Source: an uncultured Eubacterium sp. (GTDB lineage Bacteria > Bacillota > Clostridia > Peptostreptococcales > Anaerovoracaceae). Taken from it: 64,000 nucleotides of DNA. Where the stretch lies: contig CABUXV010000003.1 of the NCBI GenBank assembly GCA_902495595.1, forward strand, positions 1 to 64,000, written 5' to 3'. Within the stretch, counting starts at the first letter, position 1, and each line of letters opens with the position of its first letter. Positions 26,057 to 33,146 of this stretch are shown one piece after another. The translations under genes and the position numbers were made by a program. The notes beneath the pieces were generated by a model. The model was not told the DNA's origin and ran no database searches. It saw nothing but the letters and a program-made list of their open reading frames with translations.

Positions 26057-26146
26057 CGATATAATGTTCCGTCAGCCTAGATTTTAGCATCAAAATATTA
26101 AAATGAGAATTCAATATAAATTAATAACGTTAAATAAAAGTTAATA

Positions 26147-26175
26147 TTGAAAGGCGGAAAAGAAAATATTATAAT
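26147..26175 (+). promoter_or_regulatory. Promoter of LysR regulator
   Basis: TTGAAA (26147-26152), 17 bases, TATAAT (26170-26175). The start codon is 20 bases downstream. Upstream, TTAATAACGTTAA around 26121-26133 contains the palindrome TAACGTTA, a possible LysR site shared with the divergent ABC operon. Confidence 0.65.
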
Positions 26176-26194
26176 CTTTTATAAGGAGGGATTT

Positions 26195-27067
26195 ATGAAT
26201 ACTCAGCAATTAGAATGTTTTGTCCGTGTAGCAGATAAACTTAACTTTACAAAAGCCGCTGAAGGACTGCATATATCAACGCCTGCCGTAACACATCACA
26301 TTAAAAATCTGGAAGAGGAGCTGAACACTGCGCTGTTTATCAGAAATTCAAAGATGGTTAAGCTTACAGAACCCGGGGCGTTATTTTACGGTGAAGCAAG
26401 AGATATACTTCAAAAAATGGAGATGGCTGAAAAAAAGGTTAAAAAGCTTGCGAGCAATAAGATGGCAGTCCTGAGAATAGGATGTTCCGGACAGGAAGAG
26501 ATGATGGATTTGGAGAAGCCTTTAATAAAATTAAGAGAGGAGCTTCCCGATGTCTATCCTCAGGTTATTGTTCAGGATTACTTTACACTCAAATCATTAT
26601 TTGACAATGAACAGATTGATATTCTAATCGGGACGAAAGAAATGGCAGAAGAAGCCCATGATTGTATTTTTAAAAAAGTACGAAACATAAGAAGTTTTGC
26701 CGCAGTGTCAAAAAACAGTCCGTTGGCAGCAAAGAATCAGGTGAGTTTTGAGGAACTATCGGATGTGCAGCTAATTGTTATGCATCCGCGTTTTATTCCT
26801 TTTCAGTACGGCAATAAACTTCAGGAATTTATTACGCTTCATGGACAAAACCATTTTCATATTTTTTGTGAAAACGGAAGATTTGCTTTGCTGCTTGCAA
26901 AATGTGAATACGGAACAGCAATTTTGCCGGAAATCTATACAAATGATGATGAAGAAATTGTATATATTCCCCTTGAAGATGGCATAACCGAATATGGCAT
27001 TGCTTATCATAAGAACATAAAAGACAGGCATATAAGACAATTTGTAAAATACTTTACGGGGAATTAA
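26195..27067 (+). CDS. LysR-family transcriptional regulator
   Basis: A 290-residue LysR regulator with an N-terminal helix-turn-helix (LECFVRVADKLNFTKAAEGL then TPAVTHHIKNLEEEL, residues 4-45) and a C-terminal effector-binding domain. The start at ATG 26195 is set by a perfect AAGGAGGG 6 bases upstream. It is divergent from the heterodimeric ABC exporter and so is the likely regulator of that exporter, perhaps responding to a compound it exports. Ends at a terminator shared with the next, converging gene. Confidence 0.88.
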   Translation: MNTQQLECFVRVADKLNFTKAAEGLHISTPAVTHHIKNLEEELNTALFIRNSKMVKLTEPGALFYGEARDILQKMEMAEKKVKKLASNKMAVLRIGCSGQEEMMDLEKPLIKLREELPDVYPQVIVQDYFTLKSLFDNEQIDILIGTKEMAEEAHDCIFKKVRNIRSFAAVSKNSPLAAKNQVSFEELSDVQLIVMHPRFIPFQYGNKLQEFITLHGQNHFHIFCENGRFALLLAKCEYGTAILPEIYTNDDEEIVYIPLEDGITEYGIAYHKNIKDRHIRQFVKYFTGN

Positions 27068-27097
27068 AATACAGGATGCAATAATTTAATATATAAA

Positions 27098-27138
27098 AAA
27101 AGGTACTGTTTATAAATATACTATTTGCAGTACCTTTT
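27098..27138. terminator. Bidirectional terminator
   Basis: An 11-bp perfect stem AAAAGGTACTG / CAGTACCTTTT with A and T runs on its two sides, between two converging genes. Confidence 0.8.
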
Positions 27139-27163
27139 GTTTTATTTGTATTGTTTTGATATT

Positions 27164-27589
27164 CTAGTCGTTGTCATCAGACCAGGTTTCAAATGACCAG
27201 TCAATTTTGTCTCCTTCCTGTACTGTACACTGGTCGGCAGGTTCCATCACTGCCTCGTCGTTTAGTTCGTATACCCAGCCGGAATTATTTGTAGCTTTAA
27301 TGTTGTTTATAGAAGTGACATATGGACTTTCACTTTTTTCATCGAGAATAATATCAACATTATTTTCTTCTCCATAGGTGGTCAGTACGTCTAATACAGA
27401 ACTTTTTTCAGGCACGGTGACTTTAACATTATCTACGTCCTGAGCTTCTGAATTATCAGGAAAATCAATATCGAGAGTTACTGTAATGTTGCTTGTCTGG
27501 GAATTAGTATTTGTATCGTTATCGCTGCCGCAGGAGACCATTGTGAACATAAGAATTAAACTCACGATAAAAACCGATAGCTTTTTCAT
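27164..27589 (-). CDS. DUF4430 lipoprotein
   Basis: A 141-residue lipoprotein: type II signal peptide ending in MVSC (cysteine at 20), a Asn/Thr/Ser linker, then a DUF4430 domain related to the C-terminal part of transcobalamin-like proteins (SVLDVLTTYGEENN, then NSGWVYELNDEAV and a final WSFETW). Such domains occur in surface proteins that may bind corrinoids or other ligands, but no ligand is established. AGGAGG lies before the ATG. Single gene, converging on the LysR gene. Confidence 0.75.
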   Translation of the reverse strand: MKKLSVFIVSLILMFTMVSCGSDNDTNTNSQTSNITVTLDIDFPDNSEAQDVDNVKVTVPEKSSVLDVLTTYGEENNVDIILDEKSESPYVTSINNIKATNNSGWVYELNDEAVMEPADQCTVQEGDKIDWSFETWSDDND

Positions 27590-27702
27590 TTTTACATACC
27601 TCCTAATGTAAAAGTTTTATAAGATATAACTCATACTCACATTATAGACATTTTTTGCTGTAATTTAAACATGAAATATTATAAATCACAGCAAAAGCTT
27701 TC

Positions 27703-27732
27703 TTGACAAAAAATCATAGGCGGTAGTATAGT
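27703..27732 (+). promoter_or_regulatory. Putative promoter of crcB
   Basis: TTGACA (27703-27708) and TATAGT (27727-27732) with an 18-base spacer, about 64 bases before the crcB ATG. The leader is too short and lacks the conserved bases of a fluoride riboswitch. Confidence 0.55.
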
Positions 27733-27795
27733 TGGTACTGATATTAAGTATATCAATGCAATATTATGTTTCAGTAAGCAACGGAGGAAATAAAA

Positions 27796-28173
27796 ATGCT
27801 TTTTAACTGTTTGGCGGTAGGAGCGGGAGGTTTTATCGGTTCTGTTTTCAGATATTTGATAGGGCTTATTCCGTTTCTTAACAGACATGATATTCCGTAT
27901 CATACCCTGCTGATAAATGTGATAGGCGCGATTATTATAGGCATGATAGTAAAATCGTCCGAAACGTGTCAATGGATTAACGGAAATTTTTTACTGTTTA
28001 TGAAAGTCGGTGTATGCGGGGGATTTACTACATTTTCCACATTTTCATTGGAGTCGCTTGGGCTTATTGAAGGCGGCAAAATAATATTGTTTTGCATCTA
28101 TGCAGCAGCAAGTGTGAGTCTTTGTATATTAGGTGTTTTTGTTGGAAAGTGGATAATGGGGTCGGTTCAATGA
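27796..28173 (+). CDS. crcB: Fluoride channel Fluc/CrcB
   Basis: Small four-helix membrane protein that dimerises to form a fluoride-selective exit channel. Signatures: VGAGGFIGSVFRY at the start, LLINVIGA near residue 40 (with the conserved Asn), and GGFTTFSTFS at about 75-84 with the phenylalanines lining the pore. The 125-residue length is normal. GGAGG precedes the ATG. The stop overlaps the start of a PAP2 phosphatase gene by four bases (ATGA), so the two are translationally coupled. Confidence 0.93.
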   Translation: MLFNCLAVGAGGFIGSVFRYLIGLIPFLNRHDIPYHTLLINVIGAIIIGMIVKSSETCQWINGNFLLFMKVGVCGGFTTFSTFSLESLGLIEGGKIILFCIYAAASVSLCILGVFVGKWIMGSVQ

Positions 28174-28664
28174 AAAGAGAAACCTATGAGAAAATGATGA
28201 ATACTGTTGAATCTTCGGAAGTGATGCTTAATAGTGTTTTGATGGTTAATAAAGCGCTTACGAGATTATCTTATATAATTTATCCGATTTTTTTATTGTT
28301 TATTGCAGTTAAAAAAGAGCCGGAACTTATAAAGGCTGTTTTAGTTCCGGCAATTTCGTTTATTATTGTAAGTATATTTCGATATCTTTGCTGTTCACCC
28401 AGACCTTATGAAGTCTTTGATATTCCTCCTCTTATAAAAAAGGATACCAGGGGAAAATCTTTTCCAAGCAGGCACGTTTTTTCCGCTGTTATAATTGCAG
28501 TAACGGTGTATTATTATTATCCGCTGCCCGGAATTATACTCGGCATATTGAGTTTAATGCTGGCAGCTGTAAGAGTCATAGGGGGAGTGCATTTTACAAA
28601 AGATGTAGTCGCCGGCATATTTATGGGTGTATGCTTTGGAATTATCGGGTTTTATGTTATTTAA
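28170..28664 (+). CDS. PAP2-family membrane phosphatase
   Basis: A 164-residue membrane phosphatase of the type-2 phosphatidic acid phosphatase family, predicted to remove phosphate from lipid phosphates such as undecaprenyl pyrophosphate. The three motifs are visible: CSPRPY (about residue 75), FPSRH (about 96), and RVIGGVHFTKD (about 134-144) with catalytic His and Asp. About five hydrophobic segments. The start ATG 28170 overlaps the crcB stop, so expression is coupled to the fluoride channel, although no functional link is known. Confidence 0.85.
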   Translation: MKRETYEKMMNTVESSEVMLNSVLMVNKALTRLSYIIYPIFLLFIAVKKEPELIKAVLVPAISFIIVSIFRYLCCSPRPYEVFDIPPLIKKDTRGKSFPSRHVFSAVIIAVTVYYYYPLPGIILGILSLMLAAVRVIGGVHFTKDVVAGIFMGVCFGIIGFYVI

Positions 28665-28669
28665 TATGT

Positions 28670-29962
28670 TTAGTTTTCTTTCGCAGTTTTTGTGTTCTGT
28701 TTTTGAGGTCTGAAAGCTATAAACAAAAGTACGCATACGAGCATCAATATAGGATAGTACAGGTTAGGTATAATATTTAAAGGTGTGATTCCGACAAGAG
28801 CCGCAGCCGTCAGAAGCTGTGCTCCGTAAGGAATCATTCCCTGTCCCACCGATGCGAATATATCCAGTATGGAAGCAACTCTTTTAGGTTCAACGCCGAA
28901 TTCATCTCCTATTTCTTTTGCAACGGGACCTGCCATAACGATGGCGATTGTATTGTTAGCCGTGCAGAAATCAACTAAAAGAACGAGTATGCCGATGCCA
29001 AGTTCTGCGCCTCTTTTACCTTTTACAGATTTTTTGATACAGTCTATTATGAGCGAAATACCGCCGTTTTCTTTTATTAAAGCCATAATACAGGCAACTA
29101 TTATAGATATGATCGATATTTCAAACAGACCAGTCATACCTTCTCCTATGATTCCGAAAGATTCCATAAAAGTGAAAGAGCCGTTGGTTATTCCGACTAT
29201 CATCGACAGTATGATTCCGGAAAACAATACGAGAAAGACATTGAATCCTACCAGCGCGCCTATCAGTACTATTAAATAAGGAATTACTTCTACAAAACTA
29301 TATTCATATACATCTGCGCTGTAAGTCATATGACTCGTTCTTATGTAAAGTAAAATTATAGTAATGAGAGCTGCAGGCAGAACTATTAAAAAGTTTTGTT
29401 TGAACTTGTCGTTCATCTTACACCCCTGAGTTCGTACAGCTGCAATGGTAGTATCGGAAATCATGGACAGATTGTCTCCGAACATGGCTCCGCATACGGT
29501 AGCCCCTATGCATATGGCTACAGGAATATCGGTTTGCTGTGAGACTCCGAGGGCAATGGGAGCGAGAGCAGAAATCGTTCCCATAGATGTACCCATGGAC
29601 AGGGATATAAAACAGCCTATTACGAATAATCCCACTACCATAAACTGAGGAGGTATTATTGAAAGCCCGAAATTTACAGTGCTGTCCACGCCTCCTGCTG
29701 CCGTGACTATTCCGGAGAAAGCGCCTGCCACAAGAAAAATCAAAACCATAGTGATTATGTTCACATCTCCGGTTCCTTTGGCTATTATTTCAAGCTTTTC
29801 GTTAAAGGAAACTTTTCGGTTCTGAAGAAAAGCTACAAACAGCGCAATGATAAAAGCTACATAGGCAGGCATACTGTAAAAGTCATTGCTGATAATTCCG
29901 GCGCCTGCAAAAACTACGATAAATACGAAAAAGGGCAATAATGCCAAAGTTCTGTGTTTCAT
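28670..29962 (-). CDS. NhaC-family Na+/H+ antiporter
   Basis: A 430-residue membrane transporter with about 11-12 hydrophobic segments. The conserved NhaC/ArsB-superfamily segment GAMFGDNLSMISDTTIAA lies at about residue 158-175 and a second related one DFCTANNTIAIVMAGPVA at about 327. Family members exchange sodium (sometimes with malate/lactate) for protons, helping pH and sodium balance. A GGGGAG site precedes the ATG. It converges on the PAP2 gene with a 5-base gap. The exact exchange ions are not visible. Confidence 0.85.
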   Translation of the reverse strand: MKHRTLALLPFFVFIVVFAGAGIISNDFYSMPAYVAFIIALFVAFLQNRKVSFNEKLEIIAKGTGDVNIITMVLIFLVAGAFSGIVTAAGGVDSTVNFGLSIIPPQFMVVGLFVIGCFISLSMGTSMGTISALAPIALGVSQQTDIPVAICIGATVCGAMFGDNLSMISDTTIAAVRTQGCKMNDKFKQNFLIVLPAALITIILLYIRTSHMTYSADVYEYSFVEVIPYLIVLIGALVGFNVFLVLFSGIILSMIVGITNGSFTFMESFGIIGEGMTGLFEISIISIIVACIMALIKENGGISLIIDCIKKSVKGKRGAELGIGILVLLVDFCTANNTIAIVMAGPVAKEIGDEFGVEPKRVASILDIFASVGQGMIPYGAQLLTAAALVGITPLNIIPNLYYPILMLVCVLLFIAFRPQKQNTKTAKEN

Positions 29963-30020
29963 GATTAATTTCTCCCCAAAAATTTCTTCTAAAATTAAAT
30001 CTCATGTATTATTTGATGTT

Positions 30021-30935
30021 TCAGTCGACTCTGTTGAGCATACCTCCGGAAAGCCAGCTTTTTAGATTCTCTGCGAGTATATCTATTACTGCCTGGCGCA
30101 TTTCTTTAGGTGACCAGGCAATATGAGGGGTTATAATACAGTTTTCTATACCGATAAGAGGACAGTCGGCATCCGGCGGTTCCTTGGAAAGGACATCGAG
30201 AGCTGCGCCGCCTATAAATCCTGCTTTTATGGCATCTGCAAGGGCGCGTTCATCCACAAGACCTCCTCGCGCTGTATTTATCAGTATGGCTCCCGGCTTC
30301 ATATTTACCAGAAACTCTGTATTTACCATTTCTTTGTTTTCTTCTGTAAGCGGACAGTGCAGTGACACGAAATCGGATTTCATGGCTCCTGTGGGATCCT
30401 GACTGAAAATATTTATTGTCATACCGAGCGCTTTTGCTATTTCCGCCACACGTTTGCCGATAGCTCCGTATCCTATAATGCCCAGGGATTTGCCGGCGAG
30501 AAGATTAACAGGTTTGTTCCAATAGCAGAAATATTTGCTGTCGAACCACTGTCCCTGCTGAACGGATGCGTTATGAAGTCCTGCATGGTTGGATATTTCA
30601 AGCATAAGAGCTATTGTATGCTGCGCAACTGCGTCCGTAGAATAAGCCGGTATGTTTGTCACGGCTATTCCAAGGTCTGCGGCTGCCTGAACGTCAATAT
30701 TGTTATATCCTGTAGCCGTACAGCCTATATATTTTAAATTGGGAGAATTCTCCATAAGCTCTCTGGTTATGGGACATTTGCTCGTCATCAATATTTCATT
30801 ATTTGCAAGTCTTGATAATGCTTTGTCCTCAGGTGTTTTATCGAATACAGTAAGTCTGTCGCACAAGGCTTCAATCTTTTTCCAGCTTAAATCTCCCGGA
30901 TTTATGGTATATCCGTCAAAAATTACAATATTCAT
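30021..30935 (-). CDS. D-2-hydroxyacid dehydrogenase
   Basis: An NAD-dependent D-2-hydroxyacid dehydrogenase of the glycerate/hydroxypyruvate reductase type, 304 residues. NAD site LGIIGYGAIGKRV (about 142-154), then catalytic Arg in NTARGG, Glu in SKEPP and His in TPHIAW near the end. A stretch between the second strand and DFVSLHCPL is about 10 residues shorter than usual. ATG 30935 is chosen because GGAGG lies 10 bases upstream; a further upstream ATG would overlap it. Monocistronic. Substrate not determined by sequence (glycerate, or another 2-keto acid). Confidence 0.85.
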   Translation of the reverse strand: MNIVIFDGYTINPGDLSWKKIEALCDRLTVFDKTPEDKALSRLANNEILMTSKCPITRELMENSPNLKYIGCTATGYNNIDVQAAADLGIAVTNIPAYSTDAVAQHTIALMLEISNHAGLHNASVQQGQWFDSKYFCYWNKPVNLLAGKSLGIIGYGAIGKRVAEIAKALGMTINIFSQDPTGAMKSDFVSLHCPLTEENKEMVNTEFLVNMKPGAILINTARGGLVDERALADAIKAGFIGGAALDVLSKEPPDADCPLIGIENCIITPHIAWSPKEMRQAVIDILAENLKSWLSGGMLNRVD

Positions 30936-31015
30936 TAATATGATACCTCCGATAATCAAGCTAAAGTTATACAGAATATTTTACACTATAAGCAATGGAA
31001 AGTCTAGTTAAGCTA

Positions 31016-31024
31016 TGGTATAAT
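31016..31024 (+). promoter_or_regulatory. Extended -10 promoter of mntP
   Basis: TGGTATAAT (31016-31024) is an extended -10 element without a good -35. No manganese-sensing yybP-ykoY riboswitch fits the roughly 50-base leader. Confidence 0.5.
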
Positions 31025-31075
31025 GAGCGTTATTGACATGTAGGGAGGAATAAATCGAGGAAGGTTTTGCAGATA

Positions 31076-31627
31076 ATGAATTTTTTTGACATTCTTTTTA
31101 TAGGTATAGGACTTGCAATGGATGCGGCGGCGGTATCCATGACAAACGGCATGGTGTACAGGAATCTTAAAAAGACTACATATTTGGCTATGCCTGTATT
31201 TTTTGGAATATTCCAGACATTGATGCCTGTCTTGGGATATTATGCCGGAAGCATATTCGCGGATATCATAACGAGATATTCGGGGATAGTTATATTCCTT
31301 ATTTTGGGTATAATAGGAGGGAATATGATAAGAGAGGGCATCGCAGATATCAAAGCAGGTTCGGACTGCGCATACAAGATGATGTCCCTTAAGGTTCTGC
31401 TTTTTCAGTCTGTAGCTACGAGTATAGATGCTTTTGCAGTAGGAATAGGTTTCAGCGCAATGAAGATAAGCATATGGATGCCTGTAATACTGATAGGTGT
31501 AATAACAGCGGCAATAGTTGTGATAGCTATATTGATAGGCAGGAAATTCGGGAATATGCTGGGATGCAGAGCTGAGATATTAGGCGGAATAATATTGGCA
31601 ATAATAGGGATAAAGGCGCTTATATAA
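31076..31627 (+). CDS. mntP: Manganese efflux pump MntP
   Basis: A 183-residue, six-helix membrane exporter that expels Mn2+. Duplicated halves are visible: each starts with a GxxMDAxA/DAFA helix (GLAMDAAAVSMTNG at about 13 and SIDAFAVGIGF at about 120) holding the essential aspartates. ATG 31076 is chosen with GAGGAAGG 11 bases upstream; a TTG three codons earlier is an alternative with closer spacing. Monocistronic, transcribed apart from the dehydrogenase. Confidence 0.88.
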   Translation: MNFFDILFIGIGLAMDAAAVSMTNGMVYRNLKKTTYLAMPVFFGIFQTLMPVLGYYAGSIFADIITRYSGIVIFLILGIIGGNMIREGIADIKAGSDCAYKMMSLKVLLFQSVATSIDAFAVGIGFSAMKISIWMPVILIGVITAAIVVIAILIGRKFGNMLGCRAEILGGIILAIIGIKALI

Positions 31628-31691
31628 AAATAAGTTATATGCGCTTAAGTATACGAAAACGAAGTTTTTTACGGAAAAAAGGTGATATGAT

Positions 31692-32300
31692 ATGGATAAC
31701 ATTATAGTTGCAGCTACTCAGAATAAACATAAAATTACAGAAATAGAAGCTATAACAAAGGAATTCGGAATGTCGATAGTATCAAGAGATGATGCGGGAG
31801 TGCCGCCTGTAGATATAGTGGAAGACGGTACTACTTTTGAAGAGAATTCATATAAAAAAGCCTACGAAATAATGAAGCTTTGCGGAAAAATCACCATAGC
31901 TGATGATTCAGGGCTTGAAGTCGACTGCCTTGACGGAGCACCAGGTGTATATTCGGCGAGGTTTGCGGGAGAAGACGGAAATGATAAAGCGAACAATGAG
32001 AAGCTTAAAAGTCTTATAAAGGATGTTCCTTATGAAGAGAGAACTGGAAGATTTGTTTCAGTGATAACGATGGTGTATCCTGACGGTGAGACTATCGTGG
32101 CAAGAGGAGAGGTTGAAGGTCATATAGTTTTAGAGGAGCAGGGATGCAACGGATTTGGATATGATCCGCTTTTCGTTCCTTTAGGATATGAGGATACCTT
32201 TGGCGTAATAGATTCAGAAATAAAGAATAAGATAAGCCACAGAGCCAATGCACTCATCAGTCTTAAGGAAAAACTCCGCAAGAGGGAGGAGAGTTTATAA
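31692..32300 (+). CDS. rdgB: XTP/dITP diphosphatase (RdgB/HAM1)
   Basis: Hydrolyses damaged purine nucleotides such as XTP and ITP, keeping them out of DNA and RNA. The 202-residue protein has the family segments ATQNKHKITEI, IADDSGLEVDCLDGAPGVYSARFAG (catalytic Asp), GFGYDPLF and ISHRANAL. A GGTGATATG region carries the start. It heads a set with yihY and feoAB, with a 3-base gap to the next gene. Confidence 0.94.
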   Translation: MDNIIVAATQNKHKITEIEAITKEFGMSIVSRDDAGVPPVDIVEDGTTFEENSYKKAYEIMKLCGKITIADDSGLEVDCLDGAPGVYSARFAGEDGNDKANNEKLKSLIKDVPYEERTGRFVSVITMVYPDGETIVARGEVEGHIVLEEQGCNGFGYDPLFVPLGYEDTFGVIDSEIKNKISHRANALISLKEKLRKREESL

Positions 32301-32303
32301 ATT

Positions 32304-33146
32304 GTGAAAATCAGAACAAGACTTCTGAAAATGTTAATATTAGGATTTAAACAGCTTCAGGACCCGTATTATCAGGGATTTGCTGCGCAGATAGCCTTTT
32401 ATCTTCTGCTTTCTATAGTTCCTATAGTGCTTTTGATAACACAGATACTGGGTATTTTTGATATTTCCATAAGTTCGGCATTGGAACTGGTGGAACAGTA
32501 TACGGGATATCAGATATCTTCTGTTATTCAAAGTCTTTTTTCCTTTTCATCAGTGGGTTATGGAAACATAATATTTGTGCTCATAGCATTGTGGGCAGGT
32601 TCCAGAGCTTCTTTTGCCATAATGAGGATAACAAATTATACCATGACGGAAGGACAGAGCACAGGAAAAGGTTATTGGCTTGAACGTATAAGAGCTATAA
32701 AAACTATGATAATAACCGTTCTTACTATAGTCTTCTCTATAATAATTCTGGTTTACGGGGAGCTCATACTTGAAACAGTTTTGAGTATTCTCAGCATTGA
32801 AAACAAAGGAAATTACGGCAATATATGGATATGGCTCAGATGGGTAATAGGGTTTGCCTTGTATTTTATGATGATAAGCTATAATTACTATATACTGCCT
32901 ACAGAAAAACTCAAGTACAGAAAGATAATTCCCGGGAGCATATTTGCTTCCGGCGGAATGCTGTTAGTAACTCTTTTTTATTCAAAATATGCCAATTCTC
33001 TGGCTAATTATGACTTGCTGTACGGTACTTTGTCTTCGGTAGTTGCCATAATGTTTTGGTTTTATTTTCTGGCGTGGGTATTATGTCTTGGGGTTATGTG
33101 CAATAAAGTTTGGTCGGATACAAGTGATAACAAGGAATTCTCATGA
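32304..33146 (+). CDS. YihY/BrkB family membrane protein
   Basis: A 280-residue integral membrane protein of the YihY/UPF0761 family with about six hydrophobic segments; AAQIAFYLLLSIVPIVLL near residue 30 is the family signature and WAGSRASFAIM near 97 also fits. The family was once called ribonuclease BN in error; its transport role is unproved. GTG start with GGGAGGAG upstream. It shares four bases (ATGA) with the feoAB start. Confidence 0.85.
   Translation: MKIRTRLLKMLILGFKQLQDPYYQGFAAQIAFYLLLSIVPIVLLITQILGIFDISISSALELVEQYTGYQISSVIQSLFSFSSVGYGNIIFVLIALWAGSRASFAIMRITNYTMTEGQSTGKGYWLERIRAIKTMIITVLTIVFSIIILVYGELILETVLSILSIENKGNYGNIWIWLRWVIGFALYFMMISYNYYILPTEKLKYRKIIPGSIFASGGMLLVTLFYSKYANSLANYDLLYGTLSSVVAIMFWFYFLAWVLCLGVMCNKVWSDTSDNKEFS

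Noticed and set aside
27700..27795. Fluoride riboswitch before crcB
   Set aside because: The conserved fluoride-aptamer bases are absent and the leader is short.
30960..31075. Manganese riboswitch (yybP-ykoY) before mntP
   Set aside because: The leader after the -10 is only about 50 bases and lacks the conserved riboswitch sequence.
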